64,000 nt of DNA from Streptomyces sp. 840.1 (GCF_003751445.1 NZ_RJUU01000003.1:62001-126000), one strand, 5' to 3'. Positions 53,314 to 62,721 are shown, counted from the stretch's first letter. Notes: generated by a model from the sequence alone, not told the origin. Program-made: numbers and translations.

Positions 53314-53478
53314 ATGAGGCTGTCGCCGATAGCGCTCGTCGACGCGCTCGCCGAGCACTGGCTGCCTTGCGGAGCTGGACTGGAAGGAGGACTCCGAGGA
53401 GAGCGAGCCGCGAGGGTGGAGGAGCTGACCCTGCTCGCGGGCCGGGCAGGCTTCACCGCACACGGGTTCGGCGCCTGA
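53314..53478 (+). pseudogene. Short frame, possible remnant of a larger gene
   Basis: The frame from ATG 53314 to TGA 53476-53478 gives 54 residues with a natural-looking composition, including LVDALAEHWLPCGAGLEGG and VEELTLLAGRAGFTAHGFGA. No start with a ribosome site is visible, and the preceding DNA reads sensibly only in other frames (for example from ATG 53250, DEARTSLAAVAALLAP). A decayed C-terminus is the likeliest reading; a tiny real gene cannot be excluded. Confidence 0.25.
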
Positions 53479-53571
53479 TCCCGGCCCGGACGGTGGTCCG
53501 GTGCCGGGCAGTCAGCGGGCGTCCGGCCAAATCGGGTTGACGCGTCACCGTCCGCGCGGTTTCCTGCTGCG

Positions 53572-54045
53572 ATGAGTGCGACGACCGCGACAACCGGCCT
53601 CCGTATCGAGTGGGCCGAGGTCGAGGCCATGCTCGTGGCGTGGCAGCACGTACACAACACGATCGTTCCCACCGCAGCCCTCTCGCTCCCGGAGATCGAG
53701 GAGCGGTCCCGCCGCAACCGGCTTGCCGTCGCGTATCTGAGTGACGTCGTGGTGGGCTGCTCCACCGTACGGCCGCCCGCCGCGGCGGCCTCGTCGGCGG
53801 CCACCGTGATCGCGCGGGTGCTGCCCGCCCACCGCGGCCGGGGGTTCGGCGGACAGCTGTACGCGCACGGGCTGGCCGAAGCCCGAAGGCTCGGCGCCGA
53901 CGTGATCGAGACCTGCGTGCTGGAGACCAACCCCGAGGGACTGCGGTTCGCGCTCGGCCTCGGATTCGTCGAGACCGAGAGGTACCTGCTCCCGGGCGAC
54001 AGCGTGCCGTTCATCGATCTCGGGCTGGTCCAGCGGCCTCTGTAG
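53572..54045 (+). CDS. GNAT-family N-acetyltransferase
   Basis: A 157-residue acetyltransferase. The acetyl-CoA binding motif A is clear: RVLPAHRGRGFGGQLYAHGL, matching the R/Q-x-x-G-x-G/A pattern, followed by the motif B region ETNPEGLRFALGLGFVETER. The start ATG 53572 follows a weak ribosome site. The acceptor substrate cannot be predicted. It is convergent with the MurE-like gene, with a small hairpin between them. Confidence 0.9.
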   Translation: MSATTATTGLRIEWAEVEAMLVAWQHVHNTIVPTAALSLPEIEERSRRNRLAVAYLSDVVVGCSTVRPPAAAASSAATVIARVLPAHRGRGFGGQLYAHGLAEARRLGADVIETCVLETNPEGLRFALGLGFVETERYLLPGDSVPFIDLGLVQRPL

Positions 54046-54052
54046 GCCTGGG

Positions 54053-54072
54053 TGCCCCGCCCGCCGGGGGCA
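54053..54072. terminator. Small hairpin between convergent genes
   Basis: TGCCCC and GGGGCA (54053-54058 and 54067-54072) with an 8-nt loop lie in the 39-bp gap between the acetyltransferase and MurE-like genes. Confidence 0.45.
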
Positions 54073-54084
54073 GGGCGCTCGTTG

Positions 54085-55578
54085 TCAGTCCTGGAGAGCG
54101 GCGAGTTCGCGCACGGTCGCCATGTCGCTGAACGGGATCAGTTGTTCGCCGACGATCTGGAACGGCTCGCTGCCCTTGCCCGCCACCAGCACGATGTCGT
54201 CGGGTCCGGCGTTCTCCAGGGCGAAGGCGATCGCGGCGCGCCGGTCCGCGCGGCGTTCGAACCTGGTTCCGGTGGCCTCCAGGCCCGGTGCGATCTGGTC
54301 CATGATCGCTTCGGGGTCCTCGTTCCTGGGGTTGTCCGAGGTCAGGACGCAGAGGTCGGAGCGGGTCCCGGCGATCTCGCCCATGCGGGCCCGCTTGGTG
54401 ACGTCGCGGTCTCCGCCGCAGCCGAAGACGGTCACGACCCGGCCTCCCCGCGCGAAGTCGCGGACGGTGGCGAGGACCTTGTCCAGGGAGTCCGGTGAGT
54501 GGGCGTAGTCCACGATCACCGCGGTGCCGCGCGGCGTCTCGAAGCGCTCCAGCCGGCCGGGGACCGGAGGCATCCGGTCGAGTGCGGCCACCAGTCCGGC
54601 GAGGTCGTGGCCCAGGAGGTGGCAGGCGGCCACGGAGGCCAGCGCGTTGGACACGGAGAAGCGTCCGGGGACCGGGATCGCCGCTGGGTACTTGCCGCCC
54701 TCGTGGTGGAGGGTGAAGCGGGTACCGAAGGCGTTCATGCTCAGGTCCGTGGCCCGGTAGTCGGCCTCGTTGTCGATGCCGTACGTGGTGACCCTGCCCG
54801 GCATCGTCGGGGCGATGGCCGCGCCCACCGGGTCGTCCGCGTTGACGACGGCGCTTCTGCACAGCCCCTGGAAGAGGCGGAGCTTGGCGTCGCGGTAGTT
54901 CTCCATGGTGCCGTGGTCGTCCAGGTGGTCCTGGGTGAGGTTGGTGAAGATGCCGACGTCGAGGAAGGCCCGGTCCACCCGGTGGTGCAGCAGGCCCATC
55001 GAGGTGGCCTCCAGGACGACCGTGCCGACCTCGTGGTCGCGCATGTGCCCCAGCAGGTACTGGAAGTCAGGTGACTCCGGTGTGCTCAGCGCGGAGCGGG
55101 GCATCGGGATGAGTTCGTCACCGATCCGGCTGCCGGCTGTGCCGATCACACCGACCCGGGCGCCCTCGGCGATCCTGAGCACGGATTCGACCATGTACGA
55201 GACCGAGGTCTTCCCGTTGGTGCCGGTGACGGCCACCATGTCCATGGTCCGGCCGGGCTCTCCGTAGTAGCGGGAGGTGACGACCGCGGCCGCCGTACGG
55301 GTGTCCGTCACCCTCACCACGCAGGCGCCGCCGGCCGATGCCCGCACCGCCGCCAGGATGTCCGGTGCCGCGCTGTCCACCAGCACGGCGACGGCTCCCC
55401 GCGCGAGTGCCGGGCCGACGGCTCCGGGCCCCCCTTCGAGGTGGCCGGGCACGGCGATGTAGAGCGAACCCGGTGTCACGCGATGGGCGTCGAAGCATGC
55501 TCCGGCGGTGATCGGGGTCTCCGGATCACCGAGAAGGACCTCGTGATCGTGCCCGGACAGCAACTCCCTCAGATTCAT
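54085..55578 (-). CDS. MurE-like UDP-N-acetylmuramyl-peptide ligase, stand-alone copy
   Basis: From ATG 55578, with GAGGA 6 nt upstream, the protein has 497 residues, the usual MurE length. The ATP P-loop VAVTGTNGKTSVSYMVE is near 118. The central region EATSMGLLHHRVDRAFLDVG, then FTNLTQDHLDDHGTMENY, is characteristic of MurE. VIVDYAHSPDSLDKVL and TSDNPRNEDPEAI (the DNPR motif linked with diaminopimelate) follow. The gene is not beside other mur/fts genes, so it is probably a second copy. A role in a modified peptidoglycan step or in a specialised pathway is possible. It is followed upstream by a long gene-free stretch. Confidence 0.93.
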   Translation of the reverse strand: MNLRELLSGHDHEVLLGDPETPITAGACFDAHRVTPGSLYIAVPGHLEGGPGAVGPALARGAVAVLVDSAAPDILAAVRASAGGACVVRVTDTRTAAAVVTSRYYGEPGRTMDMVAVTGTNGKTSVSYMVESVLRIAEGARVGVIGTAGSRIGDELIPMPRSALSTPESPDFQYLLGHMRDHEVGTVVLEATSMGLLHHRVDRAFLDVGIFTNLTQDHLDDHGTMENYRDAKLRLFQGLCRSAVVNADDPVGAAIAPTMPGRVTTYGIDNEADYRATDLSMNAFGTRFTLHHEGGKYPAAIPVPGRFSVSNALASVAACHLLGHDLAGLVAALDRMPPVPGRLERFETPRGTAVIVDYAHSPDSLDKVLATVRDFARGGRVVTVFGCGGDRDVTKRARMGEIAGTRSDLCVLTSDNPRNEDPEAIMDQIAPGLEATGTRFERRADRRAAIAFALENAGPDDIVLVAGKGSEPFQIVGEQLIPFSDMATVRELAALQD

Positions 55579-56249
55579 GCGGGGTCCTCTCGAAGATGCG
55601 GCCGGGCCCCCGCCGGCCGCCGCCGTGGGGTTGCCGACGGCGGCGGGCGGGGGCCGCGCATGGTGTGGGGTGCTGCTGTGTGTGCAGCGAATGCGGTTGG
55701 AGAACTCCGGTGGCGGAGCGGGTGAGCGGGGCCGGGTCCGGATGATGTCGCGGCCCGGCCGGCTGCGGTGGGTCCTGGTCAGCCGTGCCCGTGCAGGGCG
55801 CTGCAACGCGCCTGGGTGGCGGCGGGGCACAGCAGGTGAGGTGCCTGTCGCAGGCACTCCCTCACCGCATCCATGTGACCCATGAGTGGAGTGTACGTCC
55901 CGGGAGCGGTGCCGGATCCCCGTCGTCGTGGCAGCCGGGAGCAGGGGTGTCCCGGTGGGTGCGAGTGGGGGCGGACCGGTCCGTGCGGGAACGTTCGCGG
56001 CCCGCCGGCCCCGCCGGAGGGTCTGCGGCACGCGCGAAAGGTCTGTGGCGAGGAGCGGGGTGCTCCGCGCCACAGACCCTCGGGACCCGGAGCGCTGCTC
56101 GGGCGCTGCGGCACTCAGGGTGCGTGGTGCGTGGTGCGGCGGACTGCCTGGTGCATCCGGTTGCCCGGTGTGTCAGGTGCCGTGGTGCCTGGGGTGCCGT
56201 GCCGCTGTGGTGCTTTTGGCGCTGTGGTGCGGCTGGTGCTGGTGGTGGG
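55579..56249. other. Gene-free stretch between the MurE-like and protease genes
   Basis: No convincing gene is seen in 671 bp. It holds the MurE promoter side, a long hairpin at 56040-56078, and at about 56110-56250 a G/T-rich low-complexity part with many TGGTGC and GTGGTGC repeats, just after the protease stop codon. Confidence 0.5.
56040..56078. terminator. Long hairpin, probable protease terminator
   Basis: GGTCTGTGGCG (56040-56050) pairs with CGCCACAGACC (56068-56078), and inside it GGAGC (56052-56056) pairs with GCTCC (56062-56066), giving 16 bp in total. It lies about 170 bp beyond the protease stop on the leftward strand. Confidence 0.6.
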
Positions 56250-57416
56250 TCAGGCCGTGTGGAGCGTCAGCCCGTACCTGTTCAGGATCTCGTTGATCGG
56301 CTGGTGCCAGGTCTCGCCGCCCGAGCTGCAGTTGCCCCAGCCGCCCGAGGTGACTCCCTGGGCCTGGTCGCCGCTGATGAAGGAGCCGCCCGAGTCGCCA
56401 GGCTCGGCGCACACGCTGGTCTTGGTCATCTGGTAGACCGCGCCCTGGCTGTAGTTCACCGTCTCGTTGGTGGCCAGTACGTTGCCGCAGTGCCAGTGCG
56501 AGGTGGACCCGGAGCGGCATATCGAGGCACCGATGGGAGCCACGGCGGAGCCGCGTACGAGCTGGTCCGAGACGGTGCCCCAGCCGATGACCACGGGAAC
56601 GGTCCACCAGCCGTTGCCCACGCTCACCCAGGCGTAGTCGTCGCCGGGGAACGACGACCCCTGGAAGTTGCCGATGGCCGATCCGTCCCATCCGCTGACG
56701 GCAGCACCCGCCTGTCCGCAGTGTCCGGCGGTGACGAACCCGCCGGATACGGAGAATCCGATCGAGCACCGTACGTTGCCCGTGTAGTACGGGTCGCCGC
56801 CCACCGTCCCGGCGGCGAAGGTCTGCGGGGCCTGGGCGGTCTGTTCGACCACGACCGGTCCGGCCTCGCGGGCCCGCTCGACGAACGTGCGGACATCGTT
56901 GTCATCACGCGCGGAGGCGACGACGTTGACGACGACCTTGTTTGCCCTGGGGTCGACGTGCCAGCTGCTGACGCCGGCGGGGGCGTCGAACTTGTCGATC
57001 CGCGCCTTGACCGCGTCGAGGCTGCGCGCGGTGTGGGTGACGGTGCGCACGGCGGCGCCGGTCGCCCGTACGGCCGCCTTCTGCTTCTCGCTGGTGACGG
57101 CCACCGTGAGGTCACCCGTCGACGGGTCGAACCAGGAGCCGCCGTAGGCGTCTCCGGCGGCGCGCTTCGCCTTTCCCTGGATGGCGGTCGCCGTCTTCTC
57201 CGCGGAGAGCCTTGCCTTCGCCTGGCTTTCCGTCAGGCCGAAGTCCTTCTGCATGGCGGTCAGCAGCCCGTCGGACGCCGGGGCTGCGTCGGAACCGGTG
57301 CGGGCGGCGGCGACCGGGGTGTCGGAGGCGGAGGCGGAGGGGAAACCGGCGCCCGCCCAGGCTCCGGCGAGGAGTACGGCGGACAGTGCGGTTCTCAGAG
57401 CTGTGGTGCGTCTCAA
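56250..57416 (-). CDS. Secreted S1-family serine protease (streptogrisin/alpha-lytic type)
   Basis: From TTG 57416, with AGAAGG 9 nt upstream, the protein has 388 residues. The signal peptide has core LRTALSAVLLAGAWAGAGF. A propeptide of about 160 residues (GLTESQAKARLSAEKTATA; VVNVVASARDDNDVRTFVER) acts as folding chaperone in this family. The mature chymotrypsin-like domain carries the catalytic His in VTAGHCG (near 232), Asp in GDDYAWVS (near 260) and Ser in EPGDSGGSFISG (near 342), with Cys pairs as in streptogrisins. It is an extracellular protease. A perfect CebR-like palindrome lies 68 bp upstream. Confidence 0.95.
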   Translation of the reverse strand: MRRTTALRTALSAVLLAGAWAGAGFPSASASDTPVAAARTGSDAAPASDGLLTAMQKDFGLTESQAKARLSAEKTATAIQGKAKRAAGDAYGGSWFDPSTGDLTVAVTSEKQKAAVRATGAAVRTVTHTARSLDAVKARIDKFDAPAGVSSWHVDPRANKVVVNVVASARDDNDVRTFVERAREAGPVVVEQTAQAPQTFAAGTVGGDPYYTGNVRCSIGFSVSGGFVTAGHCGQAGAAVSGWDGSAIGNFQGSSFPGDDYAWVSVGNGWWTVPVVIGWGTVSDQLVRGSAVAPIGASICRSGSTSHWHCGNVLATNETVNYSQGAVYQMTKTSVCAEPGDSGGSFISGDQAQGVTSGGWGNCSSGGETWHQPINEILNRYGLTLHTA

Positions 57417-57483
57417 GGCATTGGCCCTTCTGTTGTTCCGGTGAAGTGGGGGAGGAACAGCAGGCGTCCGGGAGGCGTCTCGT

Positions 57484-57499
57484 CTGAGAGCGCTCTCAG
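57484..57499. promoter_or_regulatory. CebR/CelR-like LacI-type palindrome before the protease
   Basis: CTGAGAGCGCTCTCAG is a perfect 16-bp palindrome. It differs from the cellobiose-regulator box TGGGAGCGCTCCCA of Streptomyces and Thermobifida by one symmetric base change (A for G in each arm). It lies 68 bp before the protease start. Confidence 0.6.
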
Positions 57500-57645
57500 A
57501 TTGTGCCGTTCCGGACTGTAGCCCAGAGTCGTTTACAGGTCCATGCCAATGCGCGAGTCGGCCGGGCCCGCCCGGTGAATAGGCGTACTCATCCCGCAGG
57601 CCCCAACTCCCCCTACGGCGAGCGTTCGACGACTGCGGCCACGAG

Positions 57646-58128
57646 GTGATCGGCGTGGAGCCCTCGTCCGGAGCGCCGTGGATCGTCGCCTCGCCGTCCA
57701 ACGCCACGGTGACACGGGTGCTCCGCGACATCGGCACCTGTGTCCGGTGCTGGACGGAGGCCGACGCTCGCAGCGGTGGGACCGCGCACGCCCGGGACGC
57801 CTCGGTGAACATGGCCTCCCCCTCGGTCGCCCGGCACCGCCCGGCCGGCCGGAAGCCGGCGCCGATGGCGGTGCGGGCGCGGCTGCGCGCGTCGCACCCG
57901 GATGTGGTGGTGAGCGAGTTCCACGGGGTGTGGCGGCTGGAGCCGGGAACGGTCGACCGGCTCACCGGGTACGTCCTGTACTGCGAGCGGCCGGACGGCG
58001 AGAAGCGGTGCCTGGGCGACCGGGCCGCGGTGGCGAGCACCGACGTGCGCGGCGAGCCGGTGGGCGTGCTACGGGAGATCGGCAAGGTGCGTGAGGGCCG
58101 GGGAGCTTTGCGGCTGCCACCCCCGTGA
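57646..58128 (+). CDS. Small conserved-looking protein of unknown function
   Basis: A frame of 160 residues from GTG 57646; the same frame is open further upstream and reads sensibly (RRAFDDCGHE), so the true start may be earlier or lost. It contains paired Cys segments (GTCVRCWTEAD and YVLYCERPDGEKRCLGD), a basic middle and a C-terminal GEPVGVLREIGKVREG. No signal peptide, membrane segment or known motif is recognised. It is convergent with the carboxylesterase. The composition is more protein-like than other frames here, but the function is unknown. Confidence 0.5.
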   Translation: MIGVEPSSGAPWIVASPSNATVTRVLRDIGTCVRCWTEADARSGGTAHARDASVNMASPSVARHRPAGRKPAPMAVRARLRASHPDVVVSEFHGVWRLEPGTVDRLTGYVLYCERPDGEKRCLGDRAAVASTDVRGEPVGVLREIGKVREGRGALRLPPP

Positions 58129-58181
58129 GAGCGGGCCCCGGCCCCGACGCACTGTGTGCCGCCGGAGCCGGGCACATCGCG

Positions 58182-59714
58182 TCAGGGCAGCAGGGGCCGG
58201 TAGCCGAAGCTCCGCCACAAAGCCCGGACCGTCCCGCTGTCCGACCAGTGGCCGGGGGCCGGCGCCCTGGTGGTGTCCGTTGTCTCCCAGGTCCGGAGCG
58301 GACCGCCGGTGGCAGTGAGCGGCTCCCAGCCCGGTTCGCCGGCGGCGGCGAATCCGGCCCAGGCGGCGGCCATCCGGTTCGAGAGGTGGTGGTCGGCGGC
58401 CGTGGGCGCGCCTCCGATCAGGAACCGGATGCTCTCCTCGCCGAGGTTCCCGAAGGCGAACGGGATGTCCGCGCAGTGCCAGGCGTACGCCACCGGCTGC
58501 GATCCGCCCCGCTGCCGCGCGAAGCGTGACAGGAACGTGCGCCCGCCCGCTCGTGCGTGGGCGTCGGCGAGCCGGCTGCTGTACTCGCCGAACATCAGGT
58601 CCCCGTACAGGGCGAGATGGACGTCACCGACGGGGACTCCGGGCATGAGTCCGCGGTAGCCACGCGTCACGGAGTCCGGGAGCCCGTAGTCCGCGGCGAA
58701 GCGGTTCAGCTGTTCCTCCGTGGTGACCTTCGCACAGCTGCCGACGGCGTCCAGCAGCCAGTACTCCTGGGTGGCGTGGCAGACGAGCAGGTCGATGCCG
58801 GGGGCCGTACCGGCGGCGATGAGGGAGACCGGGTCGGCGGGGAGCTGTACGCCGTCGGCGACCGGACCGTAGATGACCGGGTCCCAGTGGTGCCGGCCGG
58901 AGTACGGGTCCTGCCGGTATCCGTCCACGACGGCGTCGGACGCCTTGACCAGCGCCTCGGGCGAGGCGGCCGCCAGTGCGGCGGCTGTCGCGGGCACCCC
59001 CGCCTCGGCGGCCACCTTCTCCATAAGGTGTCCGGCGAGTTCGGGTGAGTAGCAGGGGCCGACCGCGCTGTGCGCTATCGCGCGCCGGAACAGGCCCCGG
59101 GCGCTGTCCATGACCATGAGGCAGGCCACCGCTGTAGCTCCGGAGGACTGTCCGGCCGCCGTGACGTTTCCCGGGTCCCCGCCGAAGGCCGCGATGTTCT
59201 CGCGCACCCAGGTCAGGGCGGCGATCTGGTCGAGCAGTCCTCGGTTGGGCGGGCACGGGTCCGCGCCGTCGGCCGGGACGTGGCCGAAGCCCTCGAATCC
59301 GAGGCGGTAGTTGAGGGTGACCACGACCAGACCGGCGCGGGCGAGCGCGGCGCCGTCGAAGTCCGGCTGGGCGCCGGATCCGAAGGTGTAGGCGCCTCCG
59401 TGGATCCAGACGAGCACCGGCCGCGCCCCGCCGGGGGCGGCGCCGTCGGCGGCCGGGGTCCAGACGTTGAGGCTGAGGACGTCTTCGTCACCGGGCGACC
59501 AGCCCGGTGCGCCCGGCAGCTGTGCGGACTGCGGCGGCACGGGTCCGAAGGCCACGCAGTCGCGGATGCCCTCCCACGGTTTGCGCGGGCGGGGTGCCCG
59601 GAACCGGTCGGCCCCGAACGGCGGCTCGGCGTACGGAATGCCGAGGACCGCGACGACGCCCCGGTCCGGGTCGTTTCCCCGTACCCGGCCACAGGTGGTT
59701 TCGAAGACACTCAT
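58182..59714 (-). CDS. Type-B carboxylesterase, copy 2
   Basis: From ATG 59714 the protein has 510 residues; an in-frame GTG at 59738 is possible, and ribosome sites are weak for both. It has VLGIPYAEPPFGADRFR, the oxyanion segment VLVWIHGGAYTFG, the nucleophile elbow TAAGQSSGATAV and the His region AWHCADIPFAFGN. The elbow reads GQSSG instead of the usual GESAG, which still satisfies GxSxG. It resembles the esterase at 9316-10761 in length and motif order. It lies 146 bp downstream of the sugar permease in the same direction, so it may act on sugar esters taken up by that transporter. Confidence 0.9.
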   Translation of the reverse strand: MSVFETTCGRVRGNDPDRGVVAVLGIPYAEPPFGADRFRAPRPRKPWEGIRDCVAFGPVPPQSAQLPGAPGWSPGDEDVLSLNVWTPAADGAAPGGARPVLVWIHGGAYTFGSGAQPDFDGAALARAGLVVVTLNYRLGFEGFGHVPADGADPCPPNRGLLDQIAALTWVRENIAAFGGDPGNVTAAGQSSGATAVACLMVMDSARGLFRRAIAHSAVGPCYSPELAGHLMEKVAAEAGVPATAAALAAASPEALVKASDAVVDGYRQDPYSGRHHWDPVIYGPVADGVQLPADPVSLIAAGTAPGIDLLVCHATQEYWLLDAVGSCAKVTTEEQLNRFAADYGLPDSVTRGYRGLMPGVPVGDVHLALYGDLMFGEYSSRLADAHARAGGRTFLSRFARQRGGSQPVAYAWHCADIPFAFGNLGEESIRFLIGGAPTAADHHLSNRMAAAWAGFAAAGEPGWEPLTATGGPLRTWETTDTTRAPAPGHWSDSGTVRALWRSFGYRPLLP

Positions 59715-59859
59715 CAAGACTGCTCTGCCGCCCTTCACTCCCCGCCCGCTCTCGGGCGCGGGGATCAGGATGACAGTGCCGCCGGTCGCGGCGCGATCGA
59801 ATTGACCGCCGCCGCGGGACGGAGACGACCGCCGTCGCGCACTCGGCCCGAGGGCTCCG

Positions 59860-61095
59860 TCATGAGCCGACCTTGCGTTTGTTGTAGACGTCGAAACCGA
59901 CGGCGGCCAGCAGTACGAAGCCCTTGATGACCTGCTGGTAGTCGGTGCCGATGCCCACGAGCGACATGCCGTTGTTCAGCACGCCGAGCACGAGGCCGCC
60001 GATGACGGCGCCGAAGACCGTGCCGACGCCGCCGCTCATGGAGGCCCCTCCGATGAACGCGGCGGCGATGGCCTCCAGTTCGAAGTTGGTTCCGGCCTGG
60101 GGCACGCCGGCGCCGAGCCGTGCCGCGTAGACGGCTCCGGCCAGCGCGGCGAGCACGCCCATGTTCACGAACACGAGGAACGTGACGCGCTGGTCCTTGA
60201 CGCCGGACAGCTTCGCGGCGGCGCGGTTGCCGCCCAGTGCGTACACATGACGGCCGATCACCGCGTTGCGCATCACGTACCCGAACCCGATCAGCAGCAC
60301 GGCGAGCAGGAGGAGCACGACCGGCACGCCTCGGTAGCTGGCCAGGGTCATGGTAAACGCGAGTACGGCCGCGGCCATGGCGGCGCACTTGGCGAGGAAG
60401 AGGTTCCGGGGCAGGACGTCGAGGTCGTACCGCATCTGCCGGCGCCGGTCGCGGATCTCCTGGAGCAGGGCGAAGCCCAGCAGCATGAGTCCCAGGAGCA
60501 GGGTGAGGTTGTGGTAGTTGGTGTGGGGTCCGACCTCCGGGAGGTATCCGGTGGAGATCTTCTGGAAGCCGTCGGGGATCGGGCCGAGCGAGCGGCTGCC
60601 GAGCAGGATCTGCGTGCCGCCGCGGAACAGCAGCATCCCGGCCAGCGTCACGATGAACGAGGGGATGCCGACGTACGCGATCCAGAAGCCCTGCCAGGCG
60701 CCCGCGACCGCCCCGAGGAGCAGGCCGAGTACGAGGGCGAGCACCCAGGGCACGTCGTGCTCGACCATCATCACGGCGCAGGCGGCGGAGACGAAGGCGG
60801 CGAGCGAGCCGACCGAGAGGTCGATGTGCCCGGCGATGATGACGATCATCATGCCGATGGCGAGGACCAGGATGTAGCTGTTCTGGAGGACGAGGTTGGT
60901 GACGTTGTTCGGCTTGAGCAGGACGCCGTCGGTCCATATCCCGAAGAGCACGACGATCAGCCCGAGGGCGATGAGCATCCCGTACTGGCGCATGTTTCGG
61001 CGGGCCGCGTCCAGGAGGACCGTGCCGGTCGTCGCGGGTGGGGCGGTGGCCGCCCTGCCGGTGCGCTGCGGGGTGACGGTGGGGGTCTGGGCCAT
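59860..61095 (-). CDS. Sugar ABC transporter permease (GguB/XylH-like)
   Basis: A 411-residue permease of the ribose/xylose type (BPD_transp_2) with about ten hydrophobic helices, for example MLIALGLIVVLFGIW and VPWVLALVLGLLLGAVAG. The family hallmarks GHIDLSVGSLAAFVSA, FRGGTQILLG, ALGGNRAAAKLSGV and AAAFIGGASMSGGVGTVFGA are present. It starts 6 bp after the ATPase stop. With the ATPase and binding protein it forms a complete importer like the multiple-monosaccharide system ChvE-GguAB of other bacteria. Confidence 0.95.
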   Translation of the reverse strand: MAQTPTVTPQRTGRAATAPPATTGTVLLDAARRNMRQYGMLIALGLIVVLFGIWTDGVLLKPNNVTNLVLQNSYILVLAIGMMIVIIAGHIDLSVGSLAAFVSAACAVMMVEHDVPWVLALVLGLLLGAVAGAWQGFWIAYVGIPSFIVTLAGMLLFRGGTQILLGSRSLGPIPDGFQKISTGYLPEVGPHTNYHNLTLLLGLMLLGFALLQEIRDRRRQMRYDLDVLPRNLFLAKCAAMAAAVLAFTMTLASYRGVPVVLLLLAVLLIGFGYVMRNAVIGRHVYALGGNRAAAKLSGVKDQRVTFLVFVNMGVLAALAGAVYAARLGAGVPQAGTNFELEAIAAAFIGGASMSGGVGTVFGAVIGGLVLGVLNNGMSLVGIGTDYQQVIKGFVLLAAVGFDVYNKRKVGS

Positions 61096-61101
61096 TTCCT
61101 G

Positions 61102-62721
61102 CTACCTCTTGTCGCTGGTCATATGGCGCATGAGGACCTCCTGGGTGGCCTGCGCGCGCGGGACTTCGCCGGTGAGCCGGCCGGCCGACATGGTGTAGAT
61201 GCGGTCGCACATGCCGAGGAGTTCGGGCAGTTCGGAGGAGATGAGCACGACGGCCTTGCCCTGGGCGGCGAGCCGGTCGATGACGGTGTAGATCTCGTAC
61301 TTCGCGCCGACGTCGATCCCGCGGGTGGGTTCGTCGAGGATGAGGACGTCCGGACCTGCGAAGATCCATTTGCTGAGGACGACCTTCTGCTGGTTGCCGC
61401 CGGAGAGCCGGCCCGCCTGCTCGAAGACGGTGGGCGCCTTGATGTTCATGGAGGCGCGGTACGACTCGGCGACCCGGGTCTCCTCGTGCTCGTCGACGAT
61501 CCCGCGCCGCGACACCTGGTCCAGGGCGGCGAGGCTGATGTTGCGGCCGATGGTGTCGATGAGGTTGAGGCCGTACTGCTTGCGGTCCTCGGTGACGTAG
61601 GCGATCTTGTGGCGGACCGCTTCGGAGACGGTGCGGGTCCGGATCTCCCGGCCGTCCTTGAGGACCGTGCCGCTGATGTCGGTGCCGTAGCTGCGGCCGA
61701 AGACACTCATGGCCAGTTCGGTGCGGCCGGCGCCCATCAGTCCGGCGAGCCCGACGATCTCACCGCGCCGGGCCCGCAGCGAGACCCGGTCGACGACCTT
61801 GCGGTGCTGGTCGATCGGATGGTGGACGGTCCAGTCGCGGATCTCCAGGGCTGGGTGGGCCCCCGGTTCCCCTTCGTACGCGGTGCGTTCGGGGAAGCGG
61901 CTGTCCAGGTTCCGGCCGACCATGCCCCGGATGATGCGGGCCTCGGTCGTCGATTCGGCGTGGACGTCGAGGGTTTCGACGGTCCGGCCGTCACGCAGGA
62001 CGGTGACGGAGTCGGCGACCGAGGCGATCTCGCCGAGCTTGTGCGAGATGATGATCGACGAGATGCCCTGGCCCTTCAGCTCCTTGATGAGGCTGATGAG
62101 CTGGGCGCTGTCCTCGTCGTTCAGCGCGGCGGTCGGCTCGTCCAGGATCAGCAGCTCGACCTTCTTGGACAGGGCCTTGGCGATCTCGACGAGCTGTTGT
62201 TTGCCGACGCCGATGTCCGCGACCCTGGTCTGCGGGTTCTCGCGCAGCCCGACCCGGTCCAGGAGGGCCGCCGCGTGGCGGAGCGTCTCGTTCCAGCTGA
62301 TGAATCCGTGTGGGGCGTGTTCGTTGCCGAGGAAGATGTTCTCGGCGATGGAGAGATACGGCACCAGGGCGAGTTCCTGGTGGATGATCACGATGCCTCG
62401 GGCCTCGCTGGCCCGGATGTCCCTGAACGCGCAGTCCTCGCCCCGGAACCGGATCTCGCCCTCGTAACTGCCGTGCGGATGCACGCCACTGAGGACCTTC
62501 ATCAGGGTCGACTTCCCGGCGCCGTTCTCCCCGCAGATGGCGTGCACCTCGCCCTCGTCCACGGTCAGGGAGACGTCGGAGAGTGCCTTGACACCGGGGA
62601 ACGTCTTGACGATGGACCGCATCTCCAGAACCGGTGCGGGCCCGGCGGCCGGGGGCTTCACCGGGCCCGCCGTCGAACCCGCCGCCGGGTCCTCCACCGA
62701 GTCTGCCGCCGGATCCGTCAT
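61102..62721 (-). CDS. Sugar ABC transporter ATP-binding protein (GguA/XylG-like)
   Basis: A 539-residue ATPase with two fused ABC domains. The first has Walker [10 protein letters not shown] near 57 and Walker [12 protein letters not shown]; the second has degenerate Walker [11 protein letters not shown], the signature LSGGNQQKV near 437 and [19 protein letters not shown]. This layout is typical of monosaccharide importers. The ATG overlaps the binding-protein stop by 4 bp, so expression is coupled. The N-terminal 30 residues are a low-complexity Pro/Ala extension. Confidence 0.96.
   Translation of the reverse strand: MTDPAADSVEDPAAGSTAGPVKPPAAGPAPVLEMRSIVKTFPGVKALSDVSLTVDEGEVHAICGENGAGKSTLMKVLSGVHPHGSYEGEIRFRGEDCAFRDIRASEARGIVIIHQELALVPYLSIAENIFLGNEHAPHGFISWNETLRHAAALLDRVGLRENPQTRVADIGVGKQQLVEIAKALSKKVELLILDEPTAALNDEDSAQLISLIKELKGQGISSIIISHKLGEIASVADSVTVLRDGRTVETLDVHAESTTEARIIRGMVGRNLDSRFPERTAYEGEPGAHPALEIRDWTVHHPIDQHRKVVDRVSLRARRGEIVGLAGLMGAGRTELAMSVFGRSYGTDISGTVLKDGREIRTRTVSEAVRHKIAYVTEDRKQYGLNLIDTIGRNISLAALDQVSRRGIVDEHEETRVAESYRASMNIKAPTVFEQAGRLSGGNQQKVVLSKWIFAGPDVLILDEPTRGIDVGAKYEIYTVIDRLAAQGKAVVLISSELPELLGMCDRIYTMSAGRLTGEVPRAQATQEVLMRHMTSDKR

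Larger units (their letters stand above)
53084..53571. other. Gap with a small possible gene remnant
   Basis: Apart from the terminator hairpin at 53088-53128 and the short protein-like frame at 53314-53478, nothing clear is seen. The frames before the short frame look coding in pieces, as if a gene had decayed by frameshifts. Confidence 0.4.
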
